A DNA stretch of 64,000 nucleotides. It comes from Aquipuribacter hungaricus (GTDB lineage: Bacteria > Actinomycetota > Actinomycetes > Actinomycetales > JBBAYJ01). Position 1 is the first letter of the stretch. Each line of letters begins with the position of its first letter. The stretch lies in assembly GCF_042663885.1 (NCBI RefSeq), contig NZ_JBHSXV010000001.1. One strand, given 5' to 3'. Positions 50,480 through 59,298 of this stretch are shown here, in pieces. The translations under genes were made by a program, and so were the position numbers. The notes under the pieces were generated by a model. It saw only the letters and a list, made by a program, of their open reading frames with translations. It had not been told where the DNA came from and did not search any database.

Positions 50480-51847
50480 TCAGGCCCGGACGGTCCCGGA
50501 GACGTCGTGCTCGCGCTGGTCGCCCGCGCTCTTCTCGGCCCGGTCGATGACCGTCCGCGCGACGATCTGCTGCTTGGTGACGGCGCGCTGCGTCCGGCCG
50601 CGGCCGACGAAGCTGATCGCCCAGTGCAGCAGCGTGGTCACCCGGTTCTTGAAGCCGATCAGGTACAGCAGGTGTACGAACAGCCACGCCGCCCACGCGA
50701 CGAACCCGGTCAGGCGGATCCGGCCGACCTGGGCCACCGCGGCGAACCGGCTGATGGTGGCCATCGAGCCCTTGTCCTTGTAGCGGAACGCGCCGGGGAC
50801 CGGCCGCCCCGCGACCCGCGCGGCGATGGTGCGGGCCGCGTGCTGGCCGGACTGGATGGCGACCTGGGCCACGCCGGGAAGCTTGTCCAGGCTCATGAGG
50901 TCGCCGACGACGAAGACCTCGGGGAAGCCGGGGACGGACGTGTCGGGGGCCACGACGACCCGGCCGGCGCGGTCGGTCTCGGCCCCGGTGCGGGCGGCGA
51001 CGAGCCGGCCCAGCGGGTTGGCCTCGACGCCGGCCGCCCACATGATCGTCTCGGACTCGATGCGCTTGGTCGCGCCGTCGGGGGTGACGACCGTGAGACC
51101 GGTGCCGTCCAGGTCGGTGACGCGGGTCTTGAGCCGCACGTCCACGCCCATCTGGCGCAGCCGGTCCTGGGTGTCGCGCGACAGGTCGGGGTGGAACGGG
51201 GGCAGGACGCGGTCGGCGGCGTCGAGCAGGAGGATCCGGCTCGTCGACGGGGCGATGCTGCGGAACTCCCCGCGCAGGGTGCGGTTGGCGAGCTCGGCGA
51301 TCTGGCCGGCCATCTCCACGCCCGTGGGGCCGGCGCCGACGACGACGAAGGTCAGCGCCCGGGCGACCTCCTCCGGCGTGCTGGCGAGCTCGGCGCGCTC
51401 GAAGGCGGTGAAGATGCGCCCGCGCAGCTCGAGCGCGTCGTCCACGGTCTTCATGCCCGGCGCGAACTCGGCGAAGTGGTCGTTGCCGAAGTACGACTGA
51501 CCGGCGCCCGCGGCGACGACGAGGCTGTCGTAGGGCAGCGTCGTGGTGGTGCCCTCGCCGGCGAAGGTCACGGTGCGCGCCTCGACGTCGACGTCCAGGA
51601 CGTCGCCGAGCAGGACCCGGGCGTTGGGCTGGCCGCGGAGGATCTCGCGGGTGGCCGGGGCGATCTCGCCCTCCGACAGGATGCCGGTGGCCACCTGATA
51701 CAGCAGCGGCTGGAACAGGTGGTGGACCGTGCGGCTCACCAGCGTGACGTCGACGTCCTCGTGGGCGAGCTTCTTGACGGCGAACAGCCCGCCGAAGCCG
51801 GAGCCGATGACGACGACGCGGTGGCGGGCGGTGGTCTGGGCGCTCAT
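50480..51847 (-). CDS. ndh: type II NADH dehydrogenase
   Basis: 455 residues from ATG 51847, preceded by AAGGA. FAD-binding VVVIGSGFGGLFAVKKL, LYQVATGIL (quinone-site motif), NAD-binding FVVVGAGPTGVEMAGQIAELAN, and the second FAD motif FVVGDLMS followed by AVAIQSGQHAA. The C-terminal segment GFVAWAAWLFVHLLYLIGFKNR anchors it to the membrane. It oxidises NADH and reduces menaquinone without pumping protons. Confidence 0.94.
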   Translation of the reverse strand: MSAQTTARHRVVVIGSGFGGLFAVKKLAHEDVDVTLVSRTVHHLFQPLLYQVATGILSEGEIAPATREILRGQPNARVLLGDVLDVDVEARTVTFAGEGTTTTLPYDSLVVAAGAGQSYFGNDHFAEFAPGMKTVDDALELRGRIFTAFERAELASTPEEVARALTFVVVGAGPTGVEMAGQIAELANRTLRGEFRSIAPSTSRILLLDAADRVLPPFHPDLSRDTQDRLRQMGVDVRLKTRVTDLDGTGLTVVTPDGATKRIESETIMWAAGVEANPLGRLVAARTGAETDRAGRVVVAPDTSVPGFPEVFVVGDLMSLDKLPGVAQVAIQSGQHAARTIAARVAGRPVPGAFRYKDKGSMATISRFAAVAQVGRIRLTGFVAWAAWLFVHLLYLIGFKNRVTTLLHWAISFVGRGRTQRAVTKQQIVARTVIDRAEKSAGDQREHDVSGTVRA

Positions 51848-51949
51848 GCGGTGTGTCCTTCCCGAGCCGGGGCGTGCGTCCCGGCCGTGTGGTGGCGGTC
51901 GGAGCGACGCTGCTCGGGGTCGTGCGGCCGTGCTTGTGAACCGACGCAC

Positions 51950-51978
51950 AATCTACACCCGCGGCCCCCCGGCGTCAC
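51950..51978 (-). promoter_or_regulatory. promoter of ndh
   Basis: On the minus strand, GTGACG (51973-51978) and TAGATT (51950-51955) are separated by 17 nt, a good -35/-10 pair 100 nt before the ndh start. The -35 lies inside a terminator-like hairpin of the upstream CYTH-CHAD gene. Confidence 0.5.
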
Positions 51979-51984
51979 CGCCGG
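51969..51984 (-). terminator. hairpin after the CYTH-CHAD gene
   Basis: CCGGCG and CGCCGG flank a 4-nt loop that reads GTGA on the transcript (GNRA type), 12 nt after the CYTH-CHAD stop. Confidence 0.5.
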
Positions 51985-51996
51985 CCCTCGCCCGGG

Positions 51997-53556
51997 TCAG
52001 CGCTCCAGCCAGCGGCGGTGCTTCGCGTGCGCGACCCGCGGCCACACGGCCACGAAGTCCTCCCGGGCGGCGCGGACGTCGTCGCGCTGGGCGGCGTAGA
52101 GCACCCCGAGCCCGAACGCCGCCCGGGCGTCCGTGCCGGGGGCCTCGGTCAGCCGGACCAGGGCCGTGGCGGCGACGGCGGCGTCCTGGTGATCGCCGAG
52201 CAGCTCGGTGACCCGCTCGACCTGGCGGGCCAGCTTCTTGGCCGGCTTCCCCAGCGCCGGCGCGACGGCCTCGGCGGCGTACCGGACCGCTTTGGCGCTC
52301 TTGCGGGCCTCGTGCCAGTCGTCGTCGTGGCCTTCCAGCGTGAGCGCCTCGGCCTCGCGCGCGAGGCGGCGCCACGCCTTCCCGACCAGGGGCGGCAGGG
52401 CGTCCGCGCAGGGCTCCTGGGCGGCGTCGGTCGCGGCGGGGGTCGTGGCGGCCTCGACGAGGCGGTCGAGCAGGCGGAGGTAGCGCTCGCTGCCCAGGGC
52501 GTCGAGCGCGGCGGTGCGGGAGCCGTCGGCCCCGGTGGCGAGCGTCCGGTCCAGCCACGCCCCGGTGGTCGCGGCGTCCACCTCGGCGGGCAGGTCGCCG
52601 AGCGCCGCCTGCAGCCGCTCGGCCAGGACCTCCCCGTCGCGGGCGCCGCCCAGCTCCCCGGCGAGCCAGCCGAGCTCGGCGCGCAGGTCGTCGGCCCAGG
52701 CGCGCTGCAGCAGCGGCCGGAACACCCGCAGCCCGCTGCGCAGCCGCCGGGCGGCGACGCGGACCTGGTGGACGGCGTCCTCCTCGCCCCGCCGGACGCC
52801 GAGGTCGGCGGCGCGCAGGGCCCGGACCTGGGTGGCGACGTGGGCGCGGACCAGGTCGGCGGCGGGCGCCGAGGCCGGGACGTGGCGCGGGGGCGGCGGG
52901 ACGTCGGAGGGGGCGGTGGCCCGGGACCGGAGCGCCTGCACGAGCTTGGGCACGAGCCCGCCGGGCTCCGCGCCGGCGGCGACCAGTCGTTCGACGACCT
53001 CGGCGAGCGCCGCCCCGTCGGTGCCGGGGCGCTGCTCGAGCTCCAGCTCGGCGAACCGCGCCGCCCCGTCGGCCGTGCTGCCGGCCGTGCTGCCGGTCGC
53101 CACGTCGGTCGTCGCCACGTCGGTCGTCACCACGTCGAGCGCCACCTCGGCGAGCACGTCCTCGCCGGACAGCAGCAGCGTGACGCTGCGCGTGGTCCTG
53201 AGCGTGGCGACCGGTGCCAGGGGCAGGCCGCGCGCCACGGCGGTGACGAGCCCGGCGAGCTCTCCGGGCACCCCGCCGTCGGGCACGGCGTCCAGCGGGA
53301 GCCGCACCTCGTCGCGCGAGGAGCCCCCGACCGGGAGCTTGAGGTGCCAGCCGGCGTCGTCGCCGCCCTCGCGCCGGCGCAGCGTGATGCCCTCGCGGGC
53401 CAGGCGCAGGTCGTCGGTGTCGAGGTAGACGGCGACCAGGTCGTGGGTCTGCGGCCCGGAGACTCCGGTCACCGGTCCCGCGCCGACGAGGTCCGGCACC
53501 TGGAACCCCTCCGGGACGGCGAACTTCTGCTCGGTCTCGCGCACCACCTCAGCCAC
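51997..53556 (-). CDS. CYTH and CHAD domain protein
   Basis: 519 residues from GTG 53556 (a downstream GTG at 53544 is possible). N-terminal CYTH triphosphate tunnel enzyme with the ETEQKF (ExExK) motif, TLRRREGGDD and a second acidic strand (ELELEQRPG). C-terminal CHAD helical domain (AVHQVRVAARRLRSGLRVF, HEARKSAKAVRYAAEA) rich in His and Arg/Lys. This pair is linked to inorganic polyphosphate or triphosphate metabolism. Long Ala/Thr-rich insertion between domains. CACGGT lies 6 nt before the GTG. Confidence 0.9.
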   Translation of the reverse strand: MAEVVRETEQKFAVPEGFQVPDLVGAGPVTGVSGPQTHDLVAVYLDTDDLRLAREGITLRRREGGDDAGWHLKLPVGGSSRDEVRLPLDAVPDGGVPGELAGLVTAVARGLPLAPVATLRTTRSVTLLLSGEDVLAEVALDVVTTDVATTDVATGSTAGSTADGAARFAELELEQRPGTDGAALAEVVERLVAAGAEPGGLVPKLVQALRSRATAPSDVPPPPRHVPASAPAADLVRAHVATQVRALRAADLGVRRGEEDAVHQVRVAARRLRSGLRVFRPLLQRAWADDLRAELGWLAGELGGARDGEVLAERLQAALGDLPAEVDAATTGAWLDRTLATGADGSRTAALDALGSERYLRLLDRLVEAATTPAATDAAQEPCADALPPLVGKAWRRLAREAEALTLEGHDDDWHEARKSAKAVRYAAEAVAPALGKPAKKLARQVERVTELLGDHQDAAVAATALVRLTEAPGTDARAAFGLGVLYAAQRDDVRAAREDFVAVWPRVAHAKHRRWLER

Positions 53557-53721
53557 GCGTTCACCGTGCCCCGCCGCCGGGGGCGCCACACGTCACGACC
53601 GACGTCGCCGCCAGCACACGTCGCGCCCGCACGTCGCGACGCGCGTCGAGGGGACAGGTCACGACGGGCGTCCGGACCAGGGAGGCTGGCGGTCCGGCGG
53701 GCCGGGGCGCAGGCTCTGCCC

Positions 53722-54453
53722 GTGAGCCTGCCGACCGGTCCCGTCGCGCTGCCGGACGCCGTCGCCGGGCTGGTGCGGGGGGCCGACGTCACCCCGGTCT
53801 GGCAGAACCTCCTGGGCGGGGTCACGGTCCGGCTGCGGGGCGGGCCGGACGACGTCGACCGGTTCCTGCGCTGGTCGCCGACCGGGTCCGCGCCGGACGT
53901 CGACGGCGAGGTGGCCCGGCTGCGCTGGGCGGCGGCGTGGCTGCCCGTGCCGCGGGTGGTCGACGCCGGCCGCACGCCGGAGGGGACCTGGCTGCTCACG
54001 GAGGCGCTGCCGGGGCGCTCCGCGGTCGACCCGGCGTGGCTGGCCCGGCCGGCGGAGGCCGCGCTGGCGCTGGGGCGGGGGCTGCGCCGCCTGCACGACG
54101 CGCTGCCGGTCGAGGGGTGCCCCTTCGGCTGGGACACCGACGTCCGCTCCGACGACCGGCCGGCCGCGCAGGCGCTGCTCGGCGGGCGCCCCCCGGACGA
54201 CCGGCGCGTGGTCTGCCAGGGCGACGCCTGCGCGCCCAACACGCTCCTGGCCGACGACGGGTCCGTCACGGGGTACGTCGACCTGGGCCGGCTCGGGGTC
54301 GCCGACCGGTGGGCCGACCTGGCCCCGGCGTGCTGGAGCGCGGACCACAACTACGGCCCGGGCCACGCCGACCTGGTGTGCGAGGGCTACGGCGTCACCC
54401 CGGACCGTGAGCGGCTGGCGTGGTACTCGGCGCTGTGGCATGCCGACGGGTAA
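53722..54453 (+). CDS. APH-family phosphotransferase (aminoglycoside 3'-type fold)
   Basis: 243 residues from GTG 53722. A kinase-like APH fold with LLTEALPGRSA, ALALGRGLRRLHDALPVEGCPF, the catalytic loop CQGDACAPNTLL (usual HGDACLPN: His changed to Gln) and metal-binding VDLGRLGVADRWADLAPA. The C-terminus DHNYGPGHADLVCEGYGV is typical. It may phosphorylate an aminoglycoside, a sugar or another small molecule. The changed His is unusual for an active antibiotic kinase. The convergent neighbour ends only 3 nt away. Confidence 0.82.
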   Translation: MSLPTGPVALPDAVAGLVRGADVTPVWQNLLGGVTVRLRGGPDDVDRFLRWSPTGSAPDVDGEVARLRWAAAWLPVPRVVDAGRTPEGTWLLTEALPGRSAVDPAWLARPAEAALALGRGLRRLHDALPVEGCPFGWDTDVRSDDRPAAQALLGGRPPDDRRVVCQGDACAPNTLLADDGSVTGYVDLGRLGVADRWADLAPACWSADHNYGPGHADLVCEGYGVTPDRERLAWYSALWHADG

Positions 54454-54456
54454 TGG

Positions 54457-55374
54457 TCAGGACCTGAGCTCCCGCCACTCCCGGACCACATCGACGTCCG
54501 GTCCGAGGACTGTCCTCGCCCCGCCGGTCGTGAGCTCGACGACGACCCCGGGCTCGTAGCGGCCCTTGCTCCGGACGTCCTGCACCTGCGACCAGGGCAG
54601 GTGCTCGTGGCGGCGGAACGGGCGGGGGAGCGTCATCCCGTCCGCGTCGACCGTGATGGCGGAGGACGGCAGGCGAGAGGTCACGAGGGCGACCAGCCCG
54701 ACCATGAGGCCGAACCCGACGAGGGCGGCCGGGACGGGCAGGTCGAAGACGTTCACCAGGTTGACGCCCATGACGGCGACGAAGACACCGAGGTTCCGCG
54801 ACAGCCAGGACTGCTGCGCCATCTCCTCGGGCGTCAGCCGCCACGTCTGGGGCAGCCCCGCAGCCGGACGGTCACCCCGGTGGCGCTCCCGCCACCCCTC
54901 GACCACGCCGCCCGGCGTGCGGCGCGGCAGCTGCACCAGCTCGCCGGTGTCGAGCTCCACGTAGGCGTCCGGCCGGTCGACGCCGAGGGTCTGCGGACGG
55001 CGCACGCGGCGGACCCTGTCCCAGGCGACGTCGCGGTCCCGAAGGCGGCTGGACACCCGGACGCCGGACGCCGACGCGGCCACCCGGCGGGGCTGCCGGA
55101 GGCCGGCCGCGACCAGCAGCGCGGTCATGGCCAGGACCACCACGGCCAGTGCCGCCCACCAGGGGTCCGCGCTCAGGACAGCGACGACGGTGGCCGCGAC
55201 CGCGAGGGTGCCGGTCACCACGACGGCGGTGACCCACCAGCGCGACACCGGCACCTCGTGCACCGGCTCGCCGGTCAGGCCGGGGCGTGGACCGGTCGGG
55301 GCGAGCGGCCGGTCCGGGACCCGCGGCCGCGAGGCGGCGCGGGGCCCGGTGGGCTCGTCGCCCTCGGGGCCCAC
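54457..55374 (-). CDS. membrane protein with tandem PH-like domains
   Basis: 305 residues from GTG 55374. An N-terminal charged/Pro region, two membrane helices (WWVTAVVVTGTLAVAATVVAVL, WWAALAVVVLAMTALLVAAGL), a first PH-like beta domain (VAASASGVRVSSRLRDRDVAWDRVRRVR, YVELDTGELVQLPRR), two more helices, and a second PH-like domain ending at the C-terminus (ITVDADGMTLPRPFRRHEHLPWSQVQDVRS). This is the DUF3592/bPH-type actinobacterial membrane protein architecture. Role unknown. Confidence 0.72.
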   Translation of the reverse strand: MGPEGDEPTGPRAASRPRVPDRPLAPTGPRPGLTGEPVHEVPVSRWWVTAVVVTGTLAVAATVVAVLSADPWWAALAVVVLAMTALLVAAGLRQPRRVAASASGVRVSSRLRDRDVAWDRVRRVRRPQTLGVDRPDAYVELDTGELVQLPRRTPGGVVEGWRERHRGDRPAAGLPQTWRLTPEEMAQQSWLSRNLGVFVAVMGVNLVNVFDLPVPAALVGFGLMVGLVALVTSRLPSSAITVDADGMTLPRPFRRHEHLPWSQVQDVRSKGRYEPGVVVELTTGGARTVLGPDVDVVREWRELRS

Positions 55375-55605
55375 CAGGCGCCGGCGGCGACCGGCGTCAT
55401 GCCCGGCACCCTAGAGCCCCCGGCATGCGGTCAGTCTGGACGAGGCGGCCGCGTCCGCACGCGGATCTCCGCAATCCCGCCCGCGAGGACCGGTCCCTGC
55501 CTAGGGTCACCAGCACCTGCCCCGGGGAGCCCCGGACGGTCAGGTGGCCGTGCGGTGGTGCACACCCCCGAGGGCGTCTCCACCGGGGCCGGGGGAGAAC
55601 TGTCG

Positions 55606-57153
55606 ATGCTGCTGCGTCCTCGTGCACGTGTCCTGACCGGGTCGGCGCGGGCCCGGAGGGCGTCCGCGGCCGCCGTGACCCTCGGCCTCGTGGTCGCGAC
55701 CGGCGTGCTCCTGCCGGCGGCGTCGGCGGTCCCGGCACCCGCCCGCGACGGGGCCGCCGCCCGGGCCACGGTCGACCGCCCGCCGCTGCGGCCGACGGGC
55801 GCGGTCCTCAGCGACCCGGCCGCCCCGTGCGCGACCGGGGACGCCCGTCCGGCCGTCCGGTCCGGCACCCCCACGGTCTACGCCGTCCACCGGGACCGCG
55901 ACGGCGGGCGCGTCCAGGCGGTCGTCAGCGTGACGAGCCTGCGGTCCCCCTCGACCGGCGAGGTCGTCTGGTCGACAGTGACGGCACCCCAGGTGTCCGG
56001 TGCCGGGCACGCCGTCCAGGTGGGCGGTCTCGAGCACGGCGGGGTCTACCGCGTCCGCACGCACACCGTCGACGCGGGGCAGCGGCGCGGGCCGTCGGTG
56101 TCGTGCGAGCTCGAGGTCGACCTCGTGGCGCCGGCACCGCCGACCGTGACGGCCGTGGCCGTCGGGACGCAGCCGGTCTACCTGCCGGGCGTGCCCTCGG
56201 GGGGCGTGGGACAGCCAGGGTCGTTCGTGCTGGGCGCCGGCGGGTCCGACGACGTGGTGGGGTACCGGTACTCGCTCGGCGGCGGCGTGCCCGTGACGGC
56301 CGTCACCGGCGACTCGCCCACCGTCACGGTCACCCCGACGTCGGAGGGGAGCACCCGGCTGGAGGTCCGGTCGGTCGACCGGGCGGGCTGGCTCAGCCCC
56401 GTGACCGGCTACGACGTGGTGGTGCCCTCCGGCTCGCCGCGGCAGGTGACCTGGCGGTTCGACGAGACGACGGGCACGCGCGCGGCGTCCGCGACGCCGG
56501 ACGGGGGTGACCCGCTGCCGATGACCCTCAGCCCGTCGCTGGAGACCCGGGTGGGCGGCCTGCTCGCGATGCTGGGCAGCACGACGGACCTGGCCCTGGA
56601 CCTCGACGGCGCCGACGACGTCGCCCGTACCTCGGCGCCGGCCGTCACGACGACCGGCAGCTACTCCGTGTCCGCGTCGCTCCGGTCCGCCGTCACCGGC
56701 GGCGCGGCGACGGCGCTCAGCCAGGACGGCACGGCGACCGCAGGGTTCCGGCTGGGGTACCAGCCGTGCGACGACGGCACCGGCAGCTGCTGGTCCTTCG
56801 GTGTGCCCGTGGCCGACGCCGTGACCGCCGCGCCGACCACCGTGCTGTCCGGCATCGAGGCCGAGGCCGGCGCGTGGGCCGTCGTCACGGGGGTGCACGA
56901 CGCGACCGCCGGCACGCTCTCGCTGTGGGTCTGCCACCCCGTCCCCGGGGACTTCGGCGAGCAGGGCTGGGAGCTCGACCGGGCAGGCACCGTCGCGGCC
57001 CCGGCACCGTGGGCGGCGACCGGCCCGCTGCGGCTGGGCGGCGCCGGCGGGCCGGACCCGGCTGCCTGGACCGGGGCGGTCGGCGAGGTCCGCGTGGCAG
57101 CCGGCGTCCCCAGCGACTCGACGCTGCTCAGGCGCTGCCCCCCGCTGGGCTGA
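55606..57153 (+). CDS. exported LamG-like (concanavalin-fold) protein
   Basis: 515 residues from ATG 55606 with GGGGGAGAA upstream. Signal peptide of about 45 residues (AAAVTLGLVVATGVLLPAASA). Fibronectin-type/Ig-like beta domains (150-310) precede a C-terminal jelly-roll domain (TTGSYSVSASLRSAVTGGAATALSQDGT, GEVRVAAGVPSDSTLLRR) of the LamG type. Four Cys pairs are possible. It is secreted and could bind sugars or be part of a surface matrix. No anchor motif. It is an orphan gene, convergent with the luciferase-like gene. Confidence 0.78.
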   Translation: MLLRPRARVLTGSARARRASAAAVTLGLVVATGVLLPAASAVPAPARDGAAARATVDRPPLRPTGAVLSDPAAPCATGDARPAVRSGTPTVYAVHRDRDGGRVQAVVSVTSLRSPSTGEVVWSTVTAPQVSGAGHAVQVGGLEHGGVYRVRTHTVDAGQRRGPSVSCELEVDLVAPAPPTVTAVAVGTQPVYLPGVPSGGVGQPGSFVLGAGGSDDVVGYRYSLGGGVPVTAVTGDSPTVTVTPTSEGSTRLEVRSVDRAGWLSPVTGYDVVVPSGSPRQVTWRFDETTGTRAASATPDGGDPLPMTLSPSLETRVGGLLAMLGSTTDLALDLDGADDVARTSAPAVTTTGSYSVSASLRSAVTGGAATALSQDGTATAGFRLGYQPCDDGTGSCWSFGVPVADAVTAAPTTVLSGIEAEAGAWAVVTGVHDATAGTLSLWVCHPVPGDFGEQGWELDRAGTVAAPAPWAATGPLRLGGAGGPDPAAWTGAVGEVRVAAGVPSDSTLLRRCPPLG

Positions 57154-57199
57154 CCCGCGTGCCGGGTCCGGTCGGGGGCGCGATCCTCGGCCGGGCCGG

Positions 57200-58072
57200 T
57201 CAGCCGAGGCCGGGGAGCCGGGCGGCGACCGCCTCGAGGACGTGCTCGTCGCCCGCGTACACGCCCTCCGCGCGCGGCCAGTGCGTGACCAGGTCGGTGA
57301 AGCCGATGGCGCGGGCCCGCTCGTGCGCGCGGAGGAAGTCGTCGACCGAGGCCAGCGCGTACGCGCCGGCGTCGACGCTGAGGTAGCGGTCGACGGCGTC
57401 CGGGTGCCGGCCCTGCGCCTCGAGGGTCTCGGTGAACGTCCGGTGCGCGTCCTCGACGCCTGCCCACCAGTCGCGCGGGCCGGCGCCGCCGGCAGGTCCG
57501 GTGGTGGCCCAGCCCTGGCCGACCCGGGCCGCCAGCCGCATCCCGCGGGGCCCGTCGGCCGCCACGACGAACGGCAGCCGGGGCTCGCTGGGCCCGCCGG
57601 GGATCATCCGGGCGTCGTCGGCGGCGTAGAACTCCCCGCGCCACGTCGTCGACCGCTGCCGCAGCAGCCGGTCGAGCAGGTCGACGAACTCCTCGAACCG
57701 GGCCGTCCGGCGGGCCTGCGGCAGCGGCGGCTCCCCGAGCACGGTCGCGTCCGCGCCGGCGCCGCCCGAGCCGACGCCCAGGACGAACCGGCCGCCGCTG
57801 ATGTCGTCCAGGCTCATCAGCTCCTTGGCGAACGGGACCGGGTGGCGGAAGTTCGGGCTCGCCACCCAGGTCCCGAGCCGGATCGTCGACGTCACCGTCG
57901 CCGCGGCGGTCAGGGTCGGGACGGTGGCGAACCACGGCTGGTCGCGCAGCGAGCGCCACGACAGGTGGTCGTAGGTCCACGCGTGGGCGAACCCGAGCTC
58001 CTCGGTCCGCCGCCAGGTCCGGGCCGCCTCGGACCAGCGCTGCTGCGGGAGGACGACGATGCCGGTGCGCAC
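57200..58072 (-). CDS. LLM class F420-dependent or flavin-dependent oxidoreductase
   Basis: 290 residues from GTG 58072. Luciferase-like TIM barrel: GIVVLPQQRWSEAARTWRRTEELGFAHAWTYDHLSW, AAATVTSTIRLGTWVASPNFRHPVPFAKELMSLDDISGGRFVLGVGSGG. Residues such as ASPNFRHP are typical of F420-dependent members. A TAGGGT box 7 nt upstream suggests a leaderless start. Cofactor and substrate remain inferred. Confidence 0.85.
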   Translation of the reverse strand: MRTGIVVLPQQRWSEAARTWRRTEELGFAHAWTYDHLSWRSLRDQPWFATVPTLTAAATVTSTIRLGTWVASPNFRHPVPFAKELMSLDDISGGRFVLGVGSGGAGADATVLGEPPLPQARRTARFEEFVDLLDRLLRQRSTTWRGEFYAADDARMIPGGPSEPRLPFVVAADGPRGMRLAARVGQGWATTGPAGGAGPRDWWAGVEDAHRTFTETLEAQGRHPDAVDRYLSVDAGAYALASVDDFLRAHERARAIGFTDLVTHWPRAEGVYAGDEHVLEAVAARLPGLG

Positions 58073-58079
58073 GGCGGCG

Positions 58080-58085
58080 ACCCTA
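58080..58085 (-). promoter_or_regulatory. -10 box of leaderless LLM gene
   Basis: TAGGGT on the minus strand, 7 nt before GTG 58072, no Shine-Dalgarno sequence between. Confidence 0.45.
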
Positions 58086-58161
58086 CGGCCGGACGCGGCC
58101 GCCCCGGGGCGCGGTGGGCGCTCCTGGGCGTCGACGCAGCCCGCGTCGGCGGGGTCCCGTC

Positions 58162-59247
58162 TCACGGCAGTGCGGCGTGCACCTCGCGCACCCGTTCCGC
58201 CACGCCCGCCGGCAGCGCGTCGAAGCCGTCGACGTCGACCGAGGCGGGCGCGCCCCGGCGGGAGGGGACGTGCCGCCAGGTGGCCACCACCTGCCCGCCG
58301 ACCACCACGGTCGGCCGGAACACCCCGTTCCGGCCGGGGACGATCCGCTCGGCGTGCGCGGGGGCCAGGACGGCGTCGCGGTCGGCGTAGCCCAGCAGGT
58401 ACTCGTCGAAGCCCGGCAGCAGGAGCACGCCCTCGGCCTCCTCGCGGCAGGCGGCCAGACGGTCCCGGACCGACGGGTCCAGGAGGTGCTCGACGCCGTC
58501 GCGGCCCTCGACGGCGACCGCCTCGAGCTCTGCCCGCACCGCGGCCACGCCCCGCCGCACCTCGGTGACGGGCAAGGACGCCCAGCGCGCCAGGTCCGCG
58601 ACCGTGGCCGGGCCGTGGCTGCCCAGGTAGCGGCGCGCGAGCCGGGCCAGCGCCTCGTCCCGGTCGACGGCGGGCACCTCGGGCAGCCAGCCGTCGGAGG
58701 CGACGACGAGCTGCTCGGTCGACGTCCCTGTCGTCGGCCCCAGGCAGACCCGGCCGGTCTCGGCCAGGTGCGCGAGCAGGTGGTAGCCGCGCTGGCCGGT
58801 GGTGGCGACGCCCGACCGCTCCCAGGTCGCCATCAGCTCCGCGCGAGACAGCGCCGCGCCGTCGGCGAGCGCCGCCAGGGCGACCTCTCCCGCCAGGGCG
58901 ACGGTCCTGTCGTCGAGCCCGAGCTCGCGGCGGCGCGCGGCGGACCGGGCGACCATCCGGGGACCGGCGAGGGGCAGCAGCCACGGCAGGTCCTCCGCCG
59001 CGACCAGGTGGAGGGTGCCCCGCATCGGCCAGGACCGGACCAGCGTGCCCGCGTCCATCGCCGACAGCACCGCCGCCCGGTCCGACGGCCGGCTGCGCAG
59101 CGCCACCGACGTGACCGCGCCCGGCAGGTCCTGCGCCTGCGCCGCGAGCAGCCCGCGCACCGCGGTGGCCGGGTCGGTGCCGCCGGGCACGCCGACCAGG
59201 CCGAGCGCGACCAGCCGCAGCAGGCCGACGTCCCCGGTCGCGATCAC
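58162..59247 (-). CDS. HTH_42 winged-helix protein, AlkZ-like DNA glycosylase family
   Basis: 361 residues from GTG 59247. The family shows repeated winged helices: LLRLVALGLVG, AAQAQDLPGAVTSVALR with a Gln-x-Gln motif at the place of the catalytic pair in AlkZ/YcaQ, SWPMRGTLHLVAAEDLPWLLPLA and the C-terminal ACREEAEGVLLLPGFDEYLLGYADRDAVL. AlkZ enzymes remove alkylated purines or unhook crosslinks. GACCCT lies 6 nt before the GTG. Repair activity is inferred from fold and motif. Confidence 0.8.
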   Translation of the reverse strand: MIATGDVGLLRLVALGLVGVPGGTDPATAVRGLLAAQAQDLPGAVTSVALRSRPSDRAAVLSAMDAGTLVRSWPMRGTLHLVAAEDLPWLLPLAGPRMVARSAARRRELGLDDRTVALAGEVALAALADGAALSRAELMATWERSGVATTGQRGYHLLAHLAETGRVCLGPTTGTSTEQLVVASDGWLPEVPAVDRDEALARLARRYLGSHGPATVADLARWASLPVTEVRRGVAAVRAELEAVAVEGRDGVEHLLDPSVRDRLAACREEAEGVLLLPGFDEYLLGYADRDAVLAPAHAERIVPGRNGVFRPTVVVGGQVVATWRHVPSRRGAPASVDVDGFDALPAGVAERVREVHAALP

Positions 59248-59298
59248 CCGCCCAGGGTCGCCGCGGGGTCCGACAGGACGGCACGGGCCCTGACCGCC

